In this document: positions 51,830 through 60,707 of the stretch, in pieces
How the letters are laid out: each line of letters begins with the position of its first letter
How positions within the stretch are numbered: the stretch's first letter is position 1
From: Fibrobacterota bacterium
GTDB taxonomy: Bacteria; Fibrobacterota; Fibrobacteria; UBA11236
NCBI GenBank assembly: GCA_019509785.1
Contig: JAEKLQ010000030.1
Location: forward strand, 1-64,000
Direction of reading: 5' to 3'
DNA length: 64,000 nucleotides
The notes under the pieces: model-generated
Told to the model about the DNA's origin: nothing
The model's input: only the letters and a program-made list of their open reading frames with translations
Database searches by the model: none
Position numbers and translations under genes: made by a program

Positions 51830-52735
51830 ATGCGCGCCACGAAGTTGATCCCGTATCTGGCCCTTCTCGCGGCCACCGTTTCCCTTCCCGCCTTCGCAGC
51901 CGCCGCTGCGCAATCCTCCCTGCCCGCTGACCCTCCGGCAACGGCCTCCAAGGCGGCCGTCCCGGCCGCCCGAATCCAAGCGCCTCCGGCCTTGCACTTG
52001 CGTCTCGGGCTCGACAGCGTCGCCTGCGGCATCAGCCTACCGGCGGGCGGCCCCCCCAAGCGCGGGAAGGCGGGCCTCATCATCTGGCTGCACGGCGGCA
52101 TGCGCAGCCAGAACCGCGAGAAGGGCTTTGAGGCCCATCGCGGTTGGTTGGACTACATCCCTCCGCGCCGCTATTACGTTTGCAGCCCTTCGGCCTATGC
52201 CGGGGCGGAATGGCCCACGCCCCAGGGCCTGGCGCACATCGAATTCCTCATCGGCTACATGCTGAAGAATTACCCGATCGATCCCGGCGACGTGAACATG
52301 GTCGGGGTCTCGGACGGCTGCCTGGGCGTGGTCAGCTATAGCCTGCAAGGCTCCCGACCGTTGCGCCATCGCGTCCTCATCTCGAGCGCGCCCCAACTCG
52401 TTCTTCCCATGGAAAGCCTTCCCGGGCAAGCCCGCTTCTCCCAGGGAACCTGGGACTTCGTCCAAGGCGGCAAGGATCGCTTGTTCCCTGCCGACCAGGT
52501 TTTCCCTTACTTGAGCCAATTCCGGGCGCTCTATCCCAACGCGCAGGTACATGCTTTTCCGGAAGGCGAGCACGACTTTTCCTGGTACGCCGAACATGCG
52601 CCCGACCTTTTGCGCACCTTCTTCGAGGAATCCCGGTCCCCGGGAAAAGGTCCCGCGACGGAAAAAAACGCAGCCGCGGCTAAGCCGGCACCTCCCCCGG
52701 GCCTGGATCAAAAACCCGCCCAAACCCGGAAATAA
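51830..52735 (+). CDS. Secreted alpha/beta-hydrolase (esterase-like)
   Basis: A 301-residue protein with a signal peptide (LALLAATVSLPAFAAAAA) and an Ala/Pro linker. The hydrolase fold shows oxyanion region LIIWLHGGMRSQ, nucleophile Ser in GVSDGCLG (GxSxG), Asp in QGGKDRLFPA and His in EGEHDFSWY. It resembles feruloyl-esterase or polyhydroxybutyrate-depolymerase-like proteins. The substrate is unknown. The C-terminal 45 residues are a low-complexity tail. Confidence 0.82.
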   Translation: MRATKLIPYLALLAATVSLPAFAAAAAQSSLPADPPATASKAAVPAARIQAPPALHLRLGLDSVACGISLPAGGPPKRGKAGLIIWLHGGMRSQNREKGFEAHRGWLDYIPPRRYYVCSPSAYAGAEWPTPQGLAHIEFLIGYMLKNYPIDPGDVNMVGVSDGCLGVVSYSLQGSRPLRHRVLISSAPQLVLPMESLPGQARFSQGTWDFVQGGKDRLFPADQVFPYLSQFRALYPNAQVHAFPEGEHDFSWYAEHAPDLLRTFFEESRSPGKGPATEKNAAAAKPAPPPGLDQKPAQTRK

Positions 52736-52815
52736 CCCGCTCAAAATCCTAAATCCACCTACCCTGAATCGAATGGCCGCTAGCACGTCCGCGGGGAAAT
52801 AGGCATAATTAGGGC

Positions 52816-53190
52816 ATGGCGAACGCAAATCCCTTTACTCGATGGGCCGCTTTGCCGCTTCTTGCGGCGGCATTGGCCTGCGCCGACACGGGCTCGCCCG
52901 CTCCGGCCAAACCTTCTCCGGCAGCCGCGCCAGGTAACACCCAGGTTACCTCGGAAGCCAAGTCCCCCTTGACGGATGCCTTCATCGCGCAGGGCTCGCT
53001 GCACGTTTTCCTGGAGCGCCCGGCTTCGGTCACGGTCTACAACGCCCGCGGCCAGCAGATCTTCCGTCGCGATTCCCACGCCGCGCTCGAAATCGTACCC
53101 TTGCAGGGCGCGACCACCGGCTTCGTCTACCTCACGGTGCGTGCCGAAAAGGCGGAAGCGACGCGCAAGCTGGTTTATACCGGCAAGTAA
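52816..53190 (+). CDS. Small secreted protein consisting mostly of a sorting-like tail
   Basis: A 124-residue protein with a hydrophobic signal segment (RWAALPLLAAALACADTG), a Pro/Ala linker, and a 65-residue beta-rich domain (VTVYNARGQQIFRRD; GFVYLTVRAEK; RKLVYTGK). That domain is the same type as the C-terminal tails of larger secreted proteins here, but no catalytic part is attached. The Cys after the signal is not in a good lipobox (ALAC). A strong terminator follows. Confidence 0.65.
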   Translation: MANANPFTRWAALPLLAAALACADTGSPAPAKPSPAAAPGNTQVTSEAKSPLTDAFIAQGSLHVFLERPASVTVYNARGQQIFRRDSHAALEIVPLQGATTGFVYLTVRAEKAEATRKLVYTGK

Positions 53191-53212
53191 ACGTTCAATC
53201 GATTCATAACGG

Positions 53213-53242
53213 AAAAGGCGGATGGAAACATCCGCCTTTTTT
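53213..53242 (+). terminator. Rho-independent terminator
   Basis: AAAAGGCGGATG pairs fully with CATCCGCCTTTT around a GAAA tetraloop (53225-53228), followed by a T run. It lies 23 bases after the small secreted gene and ends its transcript. Confidence 0.93.
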
Positions 53243-53319
53243 CTTGGGTTTATTTTCCGGGAAGTCCCGGTCCTGCCATTGGCCCGCGGCGATAAACCGG
53301 TGGCCGATAACCCGCCCGC

Positions 53320-54864
53320 TTAGCGGCTGATAGGTAAGGTTCCCAGGTTCTGGGTTTCGCCGTCACGCGTCGCACGCATCAGATAGGACCCCGCTGGCAT
53401 CGGGCCCAGGTGCAGGGGGAGGGTTTCCCCGGCCTTGCGGTTGCCCAGGGGGAAGGAGTGTTCTTTGCCCGCAGCGTCGAAAAGCGACAGGGTATTGTCG
53501 AAGCCGGGCTGCAAGAAGCGCAGCAGTAGGACCTGCCCGGAAGCGGAGCCTTCGCTGCGCAGGATGGACAGGCCCTTATGGGCTTGCGGCGACGATGGGC
53601 CGGGCAGGAGAGCGGTGGCGGGATATTTATTCAGGAAGACGTAGGTTCCGCGCCGACCGCCCACGACGATATCCGGTTTCCCGTCCCCGTTCACGTCGCC
53701 CACCTTGATCTGGCAGCCCGCCCCGATGTTCCCTTCGACTTTGTGCGGGGTAAAGGTGGCGCCCCCCGCTCCGCGTTTCAATTCCCACCAGTAGATCATG
53801 CTGGGGTTGCCGGGCACGACGGGGCCATGCGTACCCCAGCGGTTGCCTGCGACGAGATCGAGAAGCCCGTCGCCATTGATGTCGGCGAGGTTGAGATTAT
53901 GGACCTGGCCGAAGGCCACGCCCCCGTACAGGCTTGCGCTGTCGGGGGTGCTCATGATCATGTGCTCCTTCCACTCGCCTCCTTTGCCATCGACGTTCTC
54001 TAGCCAATGCAGGCCCCAGGCATGCGCTTGGATGCCCGACACCACGTCGTTATCGCCGTCCCCGTCGATGTCGTAGGCGTACATATGGGCGCCGCCCTGG
54101 TTCTCCCCGGCAAAACGCTGCGAGCTGAAGGGCGCCGCGTGAAAGGTCCACTGGGCCGTACCCAAAGTCGCCGGCTGCTCGTACCATCCATGCATGGAAA
54201 ACACATCGATGTGCCCATCCATGTTCACGTCGCCGGCCCCGATGCCATGGGAATTGATGCCGTAGGCGGTGGCCCCGTTTCCCGAACGCACTTCGCTGAC
54301 GGCGCGAAAGGTCCATGGTCCCGTGAGGTTCGCCGCATTCTGCTCCCCTACGCCCACTTGGTTGTTTTGCATGACGATATATTCGGGCTTGCCGTCGCCG
54401 GTCACGTTCCCCAAATGGGGGCTTTCGGCGCCCAAGTTGGTGAGCATGGTGTGGGAGGTCCAATTGGCGGTGGCCGTGCGGGCGGTCGCGCCGGGATTCT
54501 GGTACCACTCCACCGAGCCGCAGCAGGGACCCATATTGGTCAGGATATCAGGGAAGCCGTCGTTGTTGAAGTCGTAAGTCTCGCATTGCCAGGGAGCGTC
54601 CGATCCGCCGCCGTACACGCCCGAATCGCCCTTAAGGGCTTTGCCGGCGCGGAAACGGTGCGAGACCTTCCAATCCGGGCCCTCGTACCAGAACGGGGGC
54701 GAGACGATATCCATATGCCCGTCCTTGTCGATGTCGGCGAAGTCGGCGCCTTCGTTGAAGAACTCAGTGCTCACGTCTACCCGGGTCCAATTCGCGGTAT
54801 CGCCGCTCTGGGTCCGTCCCAGACAGATCAGTCCCAGTACGAGGTACGAGATTTTACGTAACAT
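53320..54864 (-). CDS. FG-GAP/VCBS-repeat secreted protein with C-terminal tail
   Basis: A 514-residue protein behind AGGGGGGAA, with a signal peptide (ISYLVLGLICLGRTQS). Several repeats hold Ca-binding loops of the form DxDxDGxxD: ADIDKDGHMDIV, DFNNDGFPDIL, GDVNMDGHIDVF, YDIDGDGDNDVV, ADINGDGLLDLV and GDVNGDGKPDIV. They probably form a beta-propeller, as in integrin and lectin-like domains. The end (NTLSLFDAAGKEHSF; PAGSYLMRATRDG) is sorting-tail-like. It is the last gene of a three-gene operon with DUF1080 and SMP-30. A carbohydrate-binding role is inferred. Confidence 0.88.
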   Translation of the reverse strand: MLRKISYLVLGLICLGRTQSGDTANWTRVDVSTEFFNEGADFADIDKDGHMDIVSPPFWYEGPDWKVSHRFRAGKALKGDSGVYGGGSDAPWQCETYDFNNDGFPDILTNMGPCCGSVEWYQNPGATARTATANWTSHTMLTNLGAESPHLGNVTGDGKPEYIVMQNNQVGVGEQNAANLTGPWTFRAVSEVRSGNGATAYGINSHGIGAGDVNMDGHIDVFSMHGWYEQPATLGTAQWTFHAAPFSSQRFAGENQGGAHMYAYDIDGDGDNDVVSGIQAHAWGLHWLENVDGKGGEWKEHMIMSTPDSASLYGGVAFGQVHNLNLADINGDGLLDLVAGNRWGTHGPVVPGNPSMIYWWELKRGAGGATFTPHKVEGNIGAGCQIKVGDVNGDGKPDIVVGGRRGTYVFLNKYPATALLPGPSSPQAHKGLSILRSEGSASGQVLLLRFLQPGFDNTLSLFDAAGKEHSFPLGNRKAGETLPLHLGPMPAGSYLMRATRDGETQNLGTLPISR

Positions 54865-54876
54865 GGATGTTCCCCC

Positions 54877-55812
54877 CTAACGGATCACGGCTTGCAGGCG
54901 CCGGGCGCCCGCCTCTTTCACAACGAACAGTCCGCAACCGGATGCGGCTCCCCCGGCGGGAATCGCGGTCCTGCGCCCGTCCAGGGAATAGGTTTCGGCC
55001 GGCGAAGCCGGTCCCATCGGCCCTAGCCCCCGATCCGATGGCCGTAGCGGCTGGCGGACGGCGACGGTGGCCAAGTCCGCGATTTTGATGTCCTTGAAAT
55101 AGATCGTCACCTTCTGATCGCTATGCGCCTGCAAAGCGATATAACCCGTGCTTCCGACGGTCTTGGATTTATGCAGCGCGTCGTTCAGAACGCCTTCGCC
55201 GTTCCAGTTCGCGTACGGGATCCCGTTGACGATTGTGCTGACGGTCATTCCCTTGACCCGGATCTCGAGGTCGTTCCAATCCGGGAAGTAATTGAATTTC
55301 CATCCCGCGGGAGTCGTGACATTGGACTTGGCGATGGTCCAGTCGGGCAGGTTCGGCCAAAACCAGCGTTCATCCCCCTTGGTCATATCCAGGACCAGGC
55401 CCGTGCGCCAGTTGTTGTTCGTATAGATGTCCACTTGCGGACCGTTGAGATAGCCTCCAGCGTCGTTGGGATCCCAGAAGCTTCGGAAATTGACGCCGCT
55501 ATTGCCCTGTTCGCCCGTCGGGGCCGAGAATTTCAGCTTCAGGTCGAAGTCGGTATACTGCTTGTCGGAATACAGCCATTGCCACCCGGCCCCGCCGGCC
55601 GATTCAAGATCGATATAGCCGGCCTTGATGGTGGCGAATTCCTTGATGGTAGTCCCGGCGGTCTTGACCGACCAACCGGTCAGGTCGGTGCCGTTGAAAA
55701 GGGAAACGAAGGGCGTATCGGTTTGGGAAAAACCGAGCGAGGGCGATAGGCAGGGCAACAGGCAAACCAATCCGGGAAAGGAAAGGGCGCTCAGGATTCT
55801 CCGGAAGTCCAT
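54877..55812 (-). CDS. DUF1080 (3-keto-disaccharide hydrolase family) secreted protein
   Basis: A 311-residue protein from ATG 55812 behind AGGGG. After a signal peptide comes a concanavalin-like DUF1080 domain: FVSLFNGTDLTGWSV, DFDLKLKFSAPTGEQGNSGV then NFRS, DWNDLEIRVKGMTVST, GYIALQAHSDQKVTIYFKDI. Such proteins cleave 3-keto-glycosides made by glucoside 3-dehydrogenases. No such dehydrogenase is next door, so the supply of keto-sugar is open. The short C-terminal tail (YSLDGRRTAI; GLFVVKEAG) is sorting-like but degenerate. Confidence 0.88.
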   Translation of the reverse strand: MDFRRILSALSFPGLVCLLPCLSPSLGFSQTDTPFVSLFNGTDLTGWSVKTAGTTIKEFATIKAGYIDLESAGGAGWQWLYSDKQYTDFDLKLKFSAPTGEQGNSGVNFRSFWDPNDAGGYLNGPQVDIYTNNNWRTGLVLDMTKGDERWFWPNLPDWTIAKSNVTTPAGWKFNYFPDWNDLEIRVKGMTVSTIVNGIPYANWNGEGVLNDALHKSKTVGSTGYIALQAHSDQKVTIYFKDIKIADLATVAVRQPLRPSDRGLGPMGPASPAETYSLDGRRTAIPAGGAASGCGLFVVKEAGARRLQAVIR

Positions 55813-55829
55813 CGATTTTCCCCTGTCCC

Positions 55830-56933
55830 TTATCGCTTTTCCGGGACGGCCGACAAGACCGCCCGCCGTCCATCCGCGCCCACCGCGATGCCTTTTCCGG
55901 CTTCGAGCAGGAACCGCGCCGGGTCTGCCAGGCGGTCGCCCGTACGCAAGCCGGCCGCGCGAACGGTGGGAATCAAGATGCGGCTCGAAGACGTGGGCCA
56001 ACCCGGGCGGTTCCTGCCCGCAACCAGAAGATCGATCTTATACAATCCGCCATCTCCCGTGATGAAGAGCGTTTTGTTGTCGGGCCCGCCGAAATGGCAG
56101 TTGTCGGTATTGCCCATGGCGCCGCTGGTGGACCGTTTGGGGGCCGCCACCGGAGCCGCGTCGATGCTGATGCTCCCCAGCTCCTTGCCCGTCGAATCGC
56201 TTACGAAGACTTTTCCCTGGCCCCAGTTGGCGTGCCATACGTTCCCCAGCACGTCCACGGTCAGGCCGTCGGTGTCCCCGTTGGGGCTCGCGACGAAGAC
56301 GGCGCAATTCGAAAGCACGCCGGTGGCATTGTCCACCTTGCACTTCTGGAGCCCGCCGGAAGCCACATACACGATGGACTTCTCTTCGATCCATTCCACG
56401 CCGTTGACGCCTTGGAAGGTGCGCGTGGTGATCGTCCCGGCGGTATTCCGGAAGAACAGGGTATTGCCGTTCAGGTTGGTGAAGAAAACGGCGCCCGCGG
56501 AATTGATGGAAAGATCGTTGACGCGGCCGATGGACGCGCTCGGCGTGGAGGCGTGCAGCACCGTAACCTTGCCGTCCTTTTCCACCCGCAGCAAACTGTC
56601 GTGCATGCAGATGTGCAATCGGCCTTCATTGTCGAATTCCAGCCCGTTCGATCCGCGGCTGGGATCCTTGTATACCGATTTCACTCCCTGGGGGGTGATC
56701 TTCCAGATGCGGCCGTTGTCCACGTCCGGATCCTCGGAGAAGAAAACGTTCCCGTCGGGATCCACGTTCACGCCTTCGGAATAGGAAAGGCCGACATGGA
56801 CATCGACGACCTGGGCGCCCGGCGCCGCCAGGGAGGCGGGAAGATTGACCTGATGGGCTGAATGTACGCTCGGGGCGGCCCATAACAATCCCGCCCACAA
56901 CATCGGTTTCCGAATCCCCATTCCCATCCGCAT
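55830..56933 (-). CDS. SMP-30/gluconolactonase-like secreted protein (1)
   Basis: A 367-residue six-bladed beta-propeller with a signal peptide, starting behind AGAGG. Characteristic blade ends are SEGVNVDPDGNVFFSEDP (with the metal-binding Glu), NGLEFDNEGRLHI, VNDLSINSAGAVFFTN, NGVEWIEEKSIVYVA and DGLTVDVLGNVWHANW. Family members hydrolyse sugar lactones using a divalent metal. It is the first gene of the operon with DUF1080 and the FG-GAP protein, and is divergent from the sugar dehydrogenase whose lactone product it could open. Confidence 0.88.
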   Translation of the reverse strand: MRMGMGIRKPMLWAGLLWAAPSVHSAHQVNLPASLAAPGAQVVDVHVGLSYSEGVNVDPDGNVFFSEDPDVDNGRIWKITPQGVKSVYKDPSRGSNGLEFDNEGRLHICMHDSLLRVEKDGKVTVLHASTPSASIGRVNDLSINSAGAVFFTNLNGNTLFFRNTAGTITTRTFQGVNGVEWIEEKSIVYVASGGLQKCKVDNATGVLSNCAVFVASPNGDTDGLTVDVLGNVWHANWGQGKVFVSDSTGKELGSISIDAAPVAAPKRSTSGAMGNTDNCHFGGPDNKTLFITGDGGLYKIDLLVAGRNRPGWPTSSSRILIPTVRAAGLRTGDRLADPARFLLEAGKGIAVGADGRRAVLSAVPEKR

Positions 56934-57000
56934 GTACCTCTTTGCTGGAGTCCCCGGCCGGGAAGATTCCGGCCCCCGTTCGGATTCTTAAAATACCGTG

Positions 57001-57134
57001 AGTGCCGGTTTCGTGCGTTCGACTTCCGGACATTCCGGCACTGTTCCTATTCCCGTATATTCCGGACGCAAGCCGGGAATCTCGTCATGAGCCGGTATTT
57101 ATTGGCCGGGGTCCGCGATGAAAATCCGGAATAT
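57001..57134. promoter_or_regulatory. Paired inverted repeats in the divergent SMP-30 / sugar dehydrogenase promoter region
   Basis: AGTGCCGG (57001-57008) is inverted as CCGGCACT (57035-57042). ATATTCCGGA (57057-57066) is inverted as TCCGGAATAT (57125-57134). Both are perfect and lie in the 248-base gap between divergent genes 56933 and 57182. They could be operators for a shared regulator. No promoter boxes were clear. Confidence 0.45.
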
Positions 57135-57181
57135 GCCGATAGGGACACGCCCCCTCCTTAGCGCGGCGGTTTCTTCCCAGG

Positions 57182-58858
57182 ATGGAAGCAAAACGATCCC
57201 TACTTCGTGGCGCCGCCCTGGCTGTGGCCCTTCTCGCTAGAAACGGTACGGGCCAAACCCTTTCGTATCCCGGTTGCGCGGATCTGAAAGCGGGCGATTT
57301 CCGTAAGACCTCGATAATGGATTTCACCGGCAGCGGTCGTACCAAATTCGCCATCGCCCAGGACGGACGAATCGTCGCCGCGGGGACAAGCGCCCAGGTC
57401 AGCGTATACGATCCCAAGACCGGCACGCAAATAGATGCCGGCAAGCCCGACAGCATCGGGGGCTACATCTGGGGCGTGGCCGGGATGGCGCTGGACCCCG
57501 GCTTCGTGACCAACGGCCGCATCTACCTCTACTCCTACAAGCCGCTCGCGGGTGACAGCCAGGAAGCCCAGATCCGCCGCTATACCCTCAAGAACAATGT
57601 TATGGATCCGGCCTCGGAGCGGCTCATGCTGGAGTGGGGCACGCAGAGGAACAACATGGACCATAGCGGCGGCGGCATGGGTTTCGATGCGGCCGGGAAC
57701 CTATATGTGGGCATTGGCGAGAACGCCTATTTCTCGGGCATGTACGCGAACATCAATGAAACCGATCCTACGTTCAACGCCTTGCGATCTTCCGCCAATA
57801 CCAACGACCTGCGCGGGAAGATCCTCCGGATCAAACCGAGGCCTTTTTCCGAGGACGATCCCGCCCCCGCCCCGGCGCCGGGAGGGACTTACGATATTCC
57901 CGCCGGCAATCTCTTCCCGCCGGGCACGGCCGGGACGCGGCCGGAAATCTACGTCATGGGTTGCCGCAATCCCTTCAGCCTGAACATCGATCCCGTTACG
58001 GGTTGGCTGTTCTGGGGGGAGGTGGGCCCCAATGCCACCACCGCGTCCGCCGATAAGGGCCCCGCGGGCAGGGAGGAATTCAACCTGTTCACCCAAGCCG
58101 GGAATGCCGGCTGGCCCATGTTCACGGGGCCTAACCTGCCTTACCCGAAATACGACTATGTCGCCAAAAAGACGGGTCCTCTCTTCGACTCGCTGGCCCC
58201 GGTCAACGATTCCAAATACAACACCGGTCTGCAAAACCTTCCGCCTACCCGCGGTTCCCTGGTCCAATACAGCCGGGAGGCTGGGTATAACCCCTGGCCG
58301 GGATTCACCGTGGGATCGGAAATCGTCCCCGTTGCCGGCCCTATCTACCGGTACAACGGCAGCCTTCCCGCCACCTACAAGCTGCCGCCCCACTTCGATG
58401 GCCACGCGATCATCACCGATTATTACATGAAATGGATAAAAGCCGTCGCCTTCGACGCGAAAGGGGAGAAGGCCGTAGACGTGCAGCCGGTATTCGCCGA
58501 CCTGAGCTACAGTTCCGTCTCGGACATGAAAATCGGCCCCGATGGGGGTTTGTACATGTTCGAATACACGAGCCAATTGCTAAGCCGGGTGGAATACACG
58601 GGAACCTGCCTCCCCAGCGTAGCCATCAGGGCGCCTAACGGACTGGTTCGGGAGGGATCCTTGCCCGCCGTAATGACTGGCCGCAGCCGATTGGAGGTGC
58701 CCGCGGGATACTCCGGCTTCACCCTTTTCGACCTGGAAGGGAAGAAAATGTGGTCCTATCGGCGCGGCCTGAGCGAGGGTCCCGACGTCGCCGAGCTACC
58801 CGCCGGAACGGCGGATAAGGTTCTGTTGGTCCATTGGGAAGCGGCCAAGCCCCGATAA
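57182..58858 (+). CDS. PQQ-type sugar dehydrogenase (glucose/sorbosone dehydrogenase fold), secreted
   Basis: A 558-residue protein with a signal peptide. The propeller fold of soluble PQQ aldose dehydrogenases is seen: GVAGMALDPGFVTNGRIYLY, HSGGGMGFDAAGNLYVGIGE with the conserved His, NDLRGKILRIKP, EIYVMGCRNPFSLNIDPVTG, LFWGEVGPN and VSDMKIGPDGGLYMFEY. Such enzymes oxidise sugars or polyols to lactones or ketones. The C-terminal 75 residues (FTLFDLEGKKMWSYR, then PAGTADKVLLVHWE) are sorting-like. Its 3' end overlaps the next gene by 63 bases. Confidence 0.87.
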   Translation: MEAKRSLLRGAALAVALLARNGTGQTLSYPGCADLKAGDFRKTSIMDFTGSGRTKFAIAQDGRIVAAGTSAQVSVYDPKTGTQIDAGKPDSIGGYIWGVAGMALDPGFVTNGRIYLYSYKPLAGDSQEAQIRRYTLKNNVMDPASERLMLEWGTQRNNMDHSGGGMGFDAAGNLYVGIGENAYFSGMYANINETDPTFNALRSSANTNDLRGKILRIKPRPFSEDDPAPAPAPGGTYDIPAGNLFPPGTAGTRPEIYVMGCRNPFSLNIDPVTGWLFWGEVGPNATTASADKGPAGREEFNLFTQAGNAGWPMFTGPNLPYPKYDYVAKKTGPLFDSLAPVNDSKYNTGLQNLPPTRGSLVQYSREAGYNPWPGFTVGSEIVPVAGPIYRYNGSLPATYKLPPHFDGHAIITDYYMKWIKAVAFDAKGEKAVDVQPVFADLSYSSVSDMKIGPDGGLYMFEYTSQLLSRVEYTGTCLPSVAIRAPNGLVREGSLPAVMTGRSRLEVPAGYSGFTLFDLEGKKMWSYRRGLSEGPDVAELPAGTADKVLLVHWEAAKPR

Positions 58859-59851
58859 CGGCGCGATCCGGCGGCCATCCAGCCGGAAAATCCGCATGGC
58901 AGCCTCGTTCATCTCGTCCCGGTAACGAACCGGATTCGCGATGGAAATCACCGGCTGCCCGCTCTTATACCCCTTCACCTTCATCGGCAATTTGTACAGC
59001 CCCCGGATCGTGACCATGTACAAGGTCTTGAAATCGGCGCCCCCGAAACCGATGTTGGTCATTTGCTGGCCCAGGATGGAGATTTCCCCCAGTGCTTTCC
59101 CGTCCGGATCGAATGCGTGCACCACGCCGGTCGAATAGGAAACCGAAAAGACGTCGCCCCTCTCATCCAGGGTGATCCCGTCGCAGGCCGCGACGGCGGA
59201 GAAGAACTTCCGGTTGGAAAGGGAATAGTCGGCGCCTACGTCGTAGGTGGTCACGGTATCGATCCCGAATTCGTGCAGGTAGAGCCGCTTCCGCTCCTCG
59301 TCCCACTCGATTCCGTTCGGCCTGCTGATGTTGGTGAACACCGTCTTCGTCTCGCCCGTGGCGGCATTGCGGAAAAAGACCGTGCTACCCATATAGTTGG
59401 TGAAGAACAGGTTGCCCTTGGAATCGCCCGTGACGTCGTTGAAGTCCTGCCCGGTCGCCTTGTACAGGGTGTCGGTCTGGTTGTCGAACGCGGCGCCCGC
59501 CTTGACGCGCACGATGGCGTGCTGCTGGCAGATGACGATCCGGTTCTGGGGGTCCAGCCACATCCCGCTGGGATTATCGGCGGCCTGCCGCCAGAATTTG
59601 GCGGTGTCCTGGCCCGCTTTCAACTGCATGGTTTTATTGCTCTGGGTTTGCTCGCCGAAGTAGACATTGCCTTGCCAATCGGCGACCACGCCTTCGCCGA
59701 ACACGTTAGAGCCGCCGCCACCGGTGCGCGGGATCAGGACCGGCGTGCCCGGATCGGCGAGGTCGGGGCTGAGGGTGTGGGGCGATTGGGCGCCGGCGAT
59801 GGCGGCCAAGGACAGGGCGGCGGCGAAGGCTTTAAGCGTGGATATGCGCAT
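58796..59851 (-). CDS. SMP-30/gluconolactonase-like secreted protein (2)
   Basis: A 351-residue propeller protein from ATG 59851, behind AAGGGA. It has a signal peptide (FAAALSLAAIAGAQ), FGEGVVADWQGNVYFGEQ at the metal Glu, PSGMWLDPQNRIVICQQH, FNDVTGDSKGNLFFTN, PNGIEWDEERKRLYLHE and DGITLDERGDVFSVSY. It is about as close to lactonases as copy 1 but has its own promoter region. The tail (MRIFRLDGRRIAPL) is short and overlaps the end of the convergent dehydrogenase by 63 bases. Confidence 0.87.
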   Translation of the reverse strand: MRISTLKAFAAALSLAAIAGAQSPHTLSPDLADPGTPVLIPRTGGGGSNVFGEGVVADWQGNVYFGEQTQSNKTMQLKAGQDTAKFWRQAADNPSGMWLDPQNRIVICQQHAIVRVKAGAAFDNQTDTLYKATGQDFNDVTGDSKGNLFFTNYMGSTVFFRNAATGETKTVFTNISRPNGIEWDEERKRLYLHEFGIDTVTTYDVGADYSLSNRKFFSAVAACDGITLDERGDVFSVSYSTGVVHAFDPDGKALGEISILGQQMTNIGFGGADFKTLYMVTIRGLYKLPMKVKGYKSGQPVISIANPVRYRDEMNEAAMRIFRLDGRRIAPLSGLGRFPMDQQNLIRRSGG

Positions 59852-59991
59852 TGGATTTCCCTTGGTCATTGCCAGGGAAAGGTAATACGTTCGCCGGTTA
59901 TGGGGTTCCCAAATGCTGCACGACCGCGAATGCGGGAGCGACCGCGGAGCGCAACGTAGACCGTACCGGACGGTACAGCCGGATTAGCCGA

Positions 59992-60231
59992 TCATTTTTT
60001 CTTGAACAAATCCGAAAGCGCCCCGAGGTCGGCCGCGCCGCCATCCTTGCCGGTGGCCGCCTTCTGGTTCTCTTCCTTGATGCGCCGGAACACCTCTTCC
60101 CGGTGGATGGAGATCTCCTTCGGCGCCTCGATGCCCAGCTTGATGTTCTTCCCGTCCACTTCCATCACGGTGATGCAGACGTTCTCGTTGATGCGGATGG
60201 ACTCTCCCACCTTGCGGGTCAGGATCAGCAT
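59992..60231 (-). CDS. csrA: Carbon storage regulator, RNA-binding
   Basis: A 79-residue CsrA. The core [20 protein letters not shown] and [24 protein letters not shown] (read as two strands) matches the dimeric RNA-binding protein; the conserved Arg is in HREEV. The tail of about 20 residues ([18 protein letters not shown]) is longer than in E. coli. It represses translation by binding GGA motifs. Its start overlaps the fliW stop by one base (TAATG), so the two are coupled. Confidence 0.96.
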   Translation of the reverse strand: MLILTRKVGESIRINENVCITVMEVDGKNIKLGIEAPKEISIHREEVFRRIKEENQKAATGKDGGAADLGALSDLFKKK

Positions 60232-60689
60232 TACGGTATGATCCGTTCCCGCAGCGAGTAGGCGTCGTTCTCGATGATGATCTGCTTGCCCACCCGATCG
60301 CGGATGTTGACGAAGAGCGGGCCCATCAGGTTGGCGGTGGATTCCACCAACGGCGTGCGCAGGGTGACGATGACGTAGAGCAGAAGATCCTTCGGATCCT
60401 TGATGTCCAGGGCCGCCAGGTCTTCCTTCTTGATCTTGGGCTGGTAATCGGGCCGGAAGGCGAGGGGATTGATGACGGCGAAGCGGATGTTGTTGCCTTC
60501 GTCCACGCATTCCATCCAATGGAAGGGCTGGTGCTCGGGCACGGACATGATGATGAACTTGCGCGCGTGTTCGAATCCGGGGAGGCCCGCCGAGAAGCGG
60601 ATTACCTGGTCTTCGGTCCAGGGAACGCCGCTGGACGTGATTTTCTGTGTACTTGCCATCCTGATCCGGGTCCCTTCCGCGCTTTCCAT
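60231..60689 (-). CDS. fliW: Flagellar assembly factor FliW
   Basis: A 152-residue protein (or 142 if ATG 60659 is used; the ribosome site is unclear for both). The FliW signature [19 protein letters not shown] is present, then [13 protein letters not shown] and [20 protein letters not shown]. FliW binds CsrA and flagellin, and releases CsrA's block on flagellin translation once flagellin is exported. It sits 18 bases after the flagellin gene, in one operon. Confidence 0.95.
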   Translation of the reverse strand: MESAEGTRIRMASTQKITSSGVPWTEDQVIRFSAGLPGFEHARKFIIMSVPEHQPFHWMECVDEGNNIRFAVINPLAFRPDYQPKIKKEDLAALDIKDPKDLLLYVIVTLRTPLVESTANLMGPLFVNIRDRVGKQIIIENDAYSLRERIIP

Positions 60690-60707
60690 TATCCTTCGGC
60701 CCGTCCT

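Noticed and set aside
55888-56784. 298-residue frame opposite the first SMP-30 gene
   Set aside because: It is a shadow of a clear beta-propeller gene with signal peptide and ribosome site, and its protein is composition-biased (Ser/Pro/Thr/Leu).
60565-60600. tRNA T-arm-like GTTCGAATCC string
   Set aside because: It lies inside fliW in the coding frame, and no acceptor or anticodon arms surround it; no tRNA was found in the window.
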